Part shown: positions 61,957 through 64,000 of the stretch, piece after piece
How the letters are laid out: each line of letters starts with the position of its first letter
Position numbering within the stretch: position 1 is the first letter of the stretch
DNA from: Marinospirillum perlucidum
GTDB lineage: Bacteria; Pseudomonadota; Gammaproteobacteria; Pseudomonadales; Halomonadaceae
Assembly (NCBI RefSeq): GCF_003336805.1
Contig: NZ_QFWJ01000004.1
Coordinates: 1 to 64,000, forward strand
Direction: 5' to 3'
DNA: 64,000 nt
The notes under the pieces: model-generated
Databases searched by the model: none
The model's input: only the letters and a program-made list of their open reading frames with translations
Told to the model about the DNA's origin: nothing
Position numbers and translations under genes: made by a program

Positions 61957-64000
61957 GCAGCCTGGCCGCCTGTTGGTTTTTGTTATTCTGGCTTTGCTGG
62001 CAGCGGCCGGGCTGGCAGTTGTTATGCCCATGGACTCGCTGGGACAGCTGCTCTCGGCGGTCACTCTGCTGTGCTTGATGTGGGTCTGTGAATCCTTTCG
62101 TGAAAGCTCCCGCTGGGGAGATTTTGCCCGGATTCTGGTTCTGGTTCTGGGCTGCTTTCTGACCCTGCGTTACCTATCCTGGCGCGGTATCTATACCCTC
62201 TCTGCGGTGGACTGGATGACGCTGATCGTTGTCCTTTTGCTTTTTACTGCCGAAATCTATTCCTCCTGTATTCATGTCCTGGGCTGCATTATCAATGCCG
62301 TGCCACTCAAGCGGCCCTTATTGAGCCTTAAGGATCTACCCGAGGGCACGGATTTGCCTAGCGTTGATGTCCTGGTTCCTTCCTATAATGAAGATGCAGA
62401 ACTTCTGGAAACCACGCTGAGAGCTGCCCTGATGATGCAGTATCCTGCCGAAAAGCTGAACGTTCATCTGTTGGATGATGGCGGTACGGATCAGAAGGTT
62501 AACTCTGATAATGCGCAGGTCGCTGCAGCAGCCCGTCAACGCAGGGCGGAATTGCAAGCTCTGTGTCAGCGTCTGGGTTGCCGTTATCTGACGCGCCCAC
62601 GCAACGAAAAAGCCAAGGCTGGTAATCTGAACCACGCCCTGCAATTTGTTGAGGGGGATCTGGTGGTGGTACTGGATGCCGACCATGTGCCGACCGTGGA
62701 TTTCCTGGATCACACCGTTCCCTGGTTTGTGCGCCATGACGACATCTTTCTGGTTCAGACTCCCCACTTTATGATCAATCCTGACCCGGTTGACCGCAAT
62801 CTGTTGCAATCTTTCAGTCGCATGCCCTCTGAAAACGATATGTTCTATCAAACCATTCAGAGAGGTCTGGATTTCTGGGAGGCTTCCTTCTTCTGTGGTT
62901 CTGCTGCAGTGCTCAGGCGCAAACATCTGGATGAAGTGGGTGGTCTGGCCGGGGATTCCATTACCGAAGACTGCGAAACGGCTTTCGATCTACACAGCAA
63001 GGGGTATCGCTCCGTGTATGTGGATCGCCCCATGGTGGCCGGTCTGGCACCGGAAACCTTTACCGGTTTTGTGACCCAGCGCATGCGTTGGGCTCAGGGG
63101 ATGACACAGATCCTGCTGCTGAAAAAGCCTTATAAGGCTCCCGGCCTGAAATGGCATCAGCGTGTGGGCTACATGAGTTCCATTCTTTTCTGGATGTTCC
63201 CTTTTGCGCGCAGCATCTTTCTGCTGTCTCCGCTGGCTTACCTGTATTTTGGCATGCAGGTTTATAACGCCTCTTTTATGGAGATACTCGCCTTCACGCT
63301 TCCGCATATCATCGGCACCTACATGGTTTCCTCCTTCCTGTTTGGTCGCACCCGTTGGCCCCTGATTTCCGAACTCTACGAAATCATGCAATGCGTTTTC
63401 TCCCTGGTGGCCATCGTCAAGGTGTTTATCAACCCCCGCAAGCCTTCGTTTATGGTGACACCCAAGGGGGATACGCTGGATGAGGAGTTTGTCTCTCCTT
63501 TGGCCAAACCCTTTTATGTCCTCTTTGCCCTCTTGATTCTTGGCTTCTTTACCGGGGCTTACCGTTTTTGGGCGGAGCCTCTGACCCGAGATCTAACTAC
63601 CGTGGTGCTGCTCTGGAACCTGTTTAACTTTCTGACGGTTTTTGCTGCTTTGGGAGCCTTGCTGGAGCGTCGCCAGAAGCGGGTGGCACCGCGTTTGCCG
63701 ATCAAGGAAGAGGGGCGGCTGCGACTGGGTGATGATCAGGCTCTGGCTTGCAAACTTCTGGATATCTCTGCCAATGGCAGTCGCCTGAGGCTGGATACAT
63801 CTCTGGGTTTGCAGGTGGGACAGCAATATCAGCTGGACTTCTGGTCACCGGTACTGGAACGCTGGATACATCTGCCTCTGGTCATACGTGCGGTCTTTCC
63901 CGACCCTAGGGGAGAAGAGCTGGGTGTTGAGTTTGTTCCCGAGAACTCCACCCAGATGAACGATCTGGTGGCATTGAGTTTTGCCGATAGTGCTCGCTGG
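61949..64000 (+). CDS. bcsA: Cellulose synthase catalytic subunit BcsA (3' end beyond window)
   Basis: The 684 residues present hold the N-terminal membrane helices (from about residues 7-110), a GT2 domain with Asp176-Asp177 in LLDDGG, Asp243-x-Asp245 in VLDADH, Asp341 in ITEDCE and Gln377-x-x-Arg380-Trp381 in QRMRW, then further helices and a PilZ domain with RRQKRVAPR (c-di-GMP-binding arginines) near residues 572-580 and DISANGS at 605-611. It polymerises UDP-glucose into cellulose and needs c-di-GMP. The stop codon lies past 64000; bcsB and others should follow. It starts within the stop of the preceding small gene. Confidence 0.95.
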   Translation, partial: MIKQPGRLLVFVILALLAAAGLAVVMPMDSLGQLLSAVTLLCLMWVCESFRESSRWGDFARILVLVLGCFLTLRYLSWRGIYTLSAVDWMTLIVVLLLFTAEIYSSCIHVLGCIINAVPLKRPLLSLKDLPEGTDLPSVDVLVPSYNEDAELLETTLRAALMMQYPAEKLNVHLLDDGGTDQKVNSDNAQVAAAARQRRAELQALCQRLGCRYLTRPRNEKAKAGNLNHALQFVEGDLVVVLDADHVPTVDFLDHTVPWFVRHDDIFLVQTPHFMINPDPVDRNLLQSFSRMPSENDMFYQTIQRGLDFWEASFFCGSAAVLRRKHLDEVGGLAGDSITEDCETAFDLHSKGYRSVYVDRPMVAGLAPETFTGFVTQRMRWAQGMTQILLLKKPYKAPGLKWHQRVGYMSSILFWMFPFARSIFLLSPLAYLYFGMQVYNASFMEILAFTLPHIIGTYMVSSFLFGRTRWPLISELYEIMQCVFSLVAIVKVFINPRKPSFMVTPKGDTLDEEFVSPLAKPFYVLFALLILGFFTGAYRFWAEPLTRDLTTVVLLWNLFNFLTVFAALGALLERRQKRVAPRLPIKEEGRLRLGDDQALACKLLDISANGSRLRLDTSLGLQVGQQYQLDFWSPVLERWIHLPLVIRAVFPDPRGEELGVEFVPENSTQMNDLVALSFADSARW

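Noticed and set aside
1-64000. CRISPR arrays, tRNA genes, transposases, prophage or integron parts
   Set aside because: I found no regularly spaced repeats, no tRNA-like T-arm signature in the gene gaps I read, and no mobile-element proteins; a tRNAscan/ISfinder-type search would settle it.

Overview
The window (about 52-55% GC by eye) reads as the chromosome of a free-living, probably marine or brackish gammaproteobacterium, closest in gene content to Oceanospirillales/Pseudomonadales. The main reasons are the block corC-like / ccsA-like / ffh-rpsP-rimM-trmD-rplS / dsbC-hom-thrC, which follows the Pseudomonas arrangement, a monomeric NADP isocitrate dehydrogenase, a NaChBac-type sodium channel, a SUF operon with an Rrf2 regulator, and a cellulose synthase operon. 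The genus is inference only. I see no transposase, phage, CRISPR array, integron or tRNA gene.

Layout. 1-170: end of an rRNA operon (5S rRNA and its terminator). 235-6835: assorted housekeeping and accessory genes (isochorismatase-like hydrolase, Tim44-domain protein, yaaA, Sel1 protein, DEDDh exonuclease, enoyl-CoA hydratase, SF2 helicase with zinc ribbons, NIF3/YqfO-like protein). 6836-9669: a di-haem cytochrome c peroxidase behind an FNR/ANR-like box, then a voltage-gated sodium channel overlapping a NUDIX hydrolase. 9821-12601: membrane diguanylate cyclase, gamma-carbonic anhydrase-like protein, trpS. 12641-14756 (minus): CorC/CNNM-like protein and a CcsA-like membrane protein, divergent from ffh. 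14906-22185: ffh, the rpsP-rimM-trmD-rplS operon, dsbC, hom, thrC.

22186-30835 is a Fur-type iron-acquisition locus: FhuF-like ferric reductase, ATPase, binding protein and fused permease of a siderophore ABC importer, an exporter-fold ABC protein and a TonB-dependent receptor, with Fur-box-like sequences before the first and last transcription units. It sits between thrC and a chemoreceptor (Cache-like sensor plus CZB domain) that lies 6 nt upstream of recJ. 35018-43979: two minus-strand genes, a 368-nt gene-free stretch with strong secondary structure, glnE, a divergent heptosyltransferase-like gene, icd and a BASS transporter. 43972-51066: menA-like prenyltransferase, then sufR-sufB-sufC-sufD-sufS-sufT. 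51213-53022: an unrecognised protein and a TraB-family protein.

53170-61163 is the most unusual region: five consecutive signalling genes on one strand. They encode a CHASE-HisKA-HATPase-REC-REC-HPt hybrid kinase, a REC-HisKA-HATPase protein, a REC-GGDEF diguanylate cyclase, a 7TMR-DISM protein whose kinase core has lost the phospho-accepting histidine, and an OmpR-type response regulator. After an AT-rich 385-nt gap with two terminator-like hairpins comes a small two-helix membrane protein translationally coupled to cellulose synthase bcsA (cut by the window end), whose PilZ domain should sense c-di-GMP. My inference is that the signalling block controls cellulose or biofilm output through c-di-GMP and through transcription.
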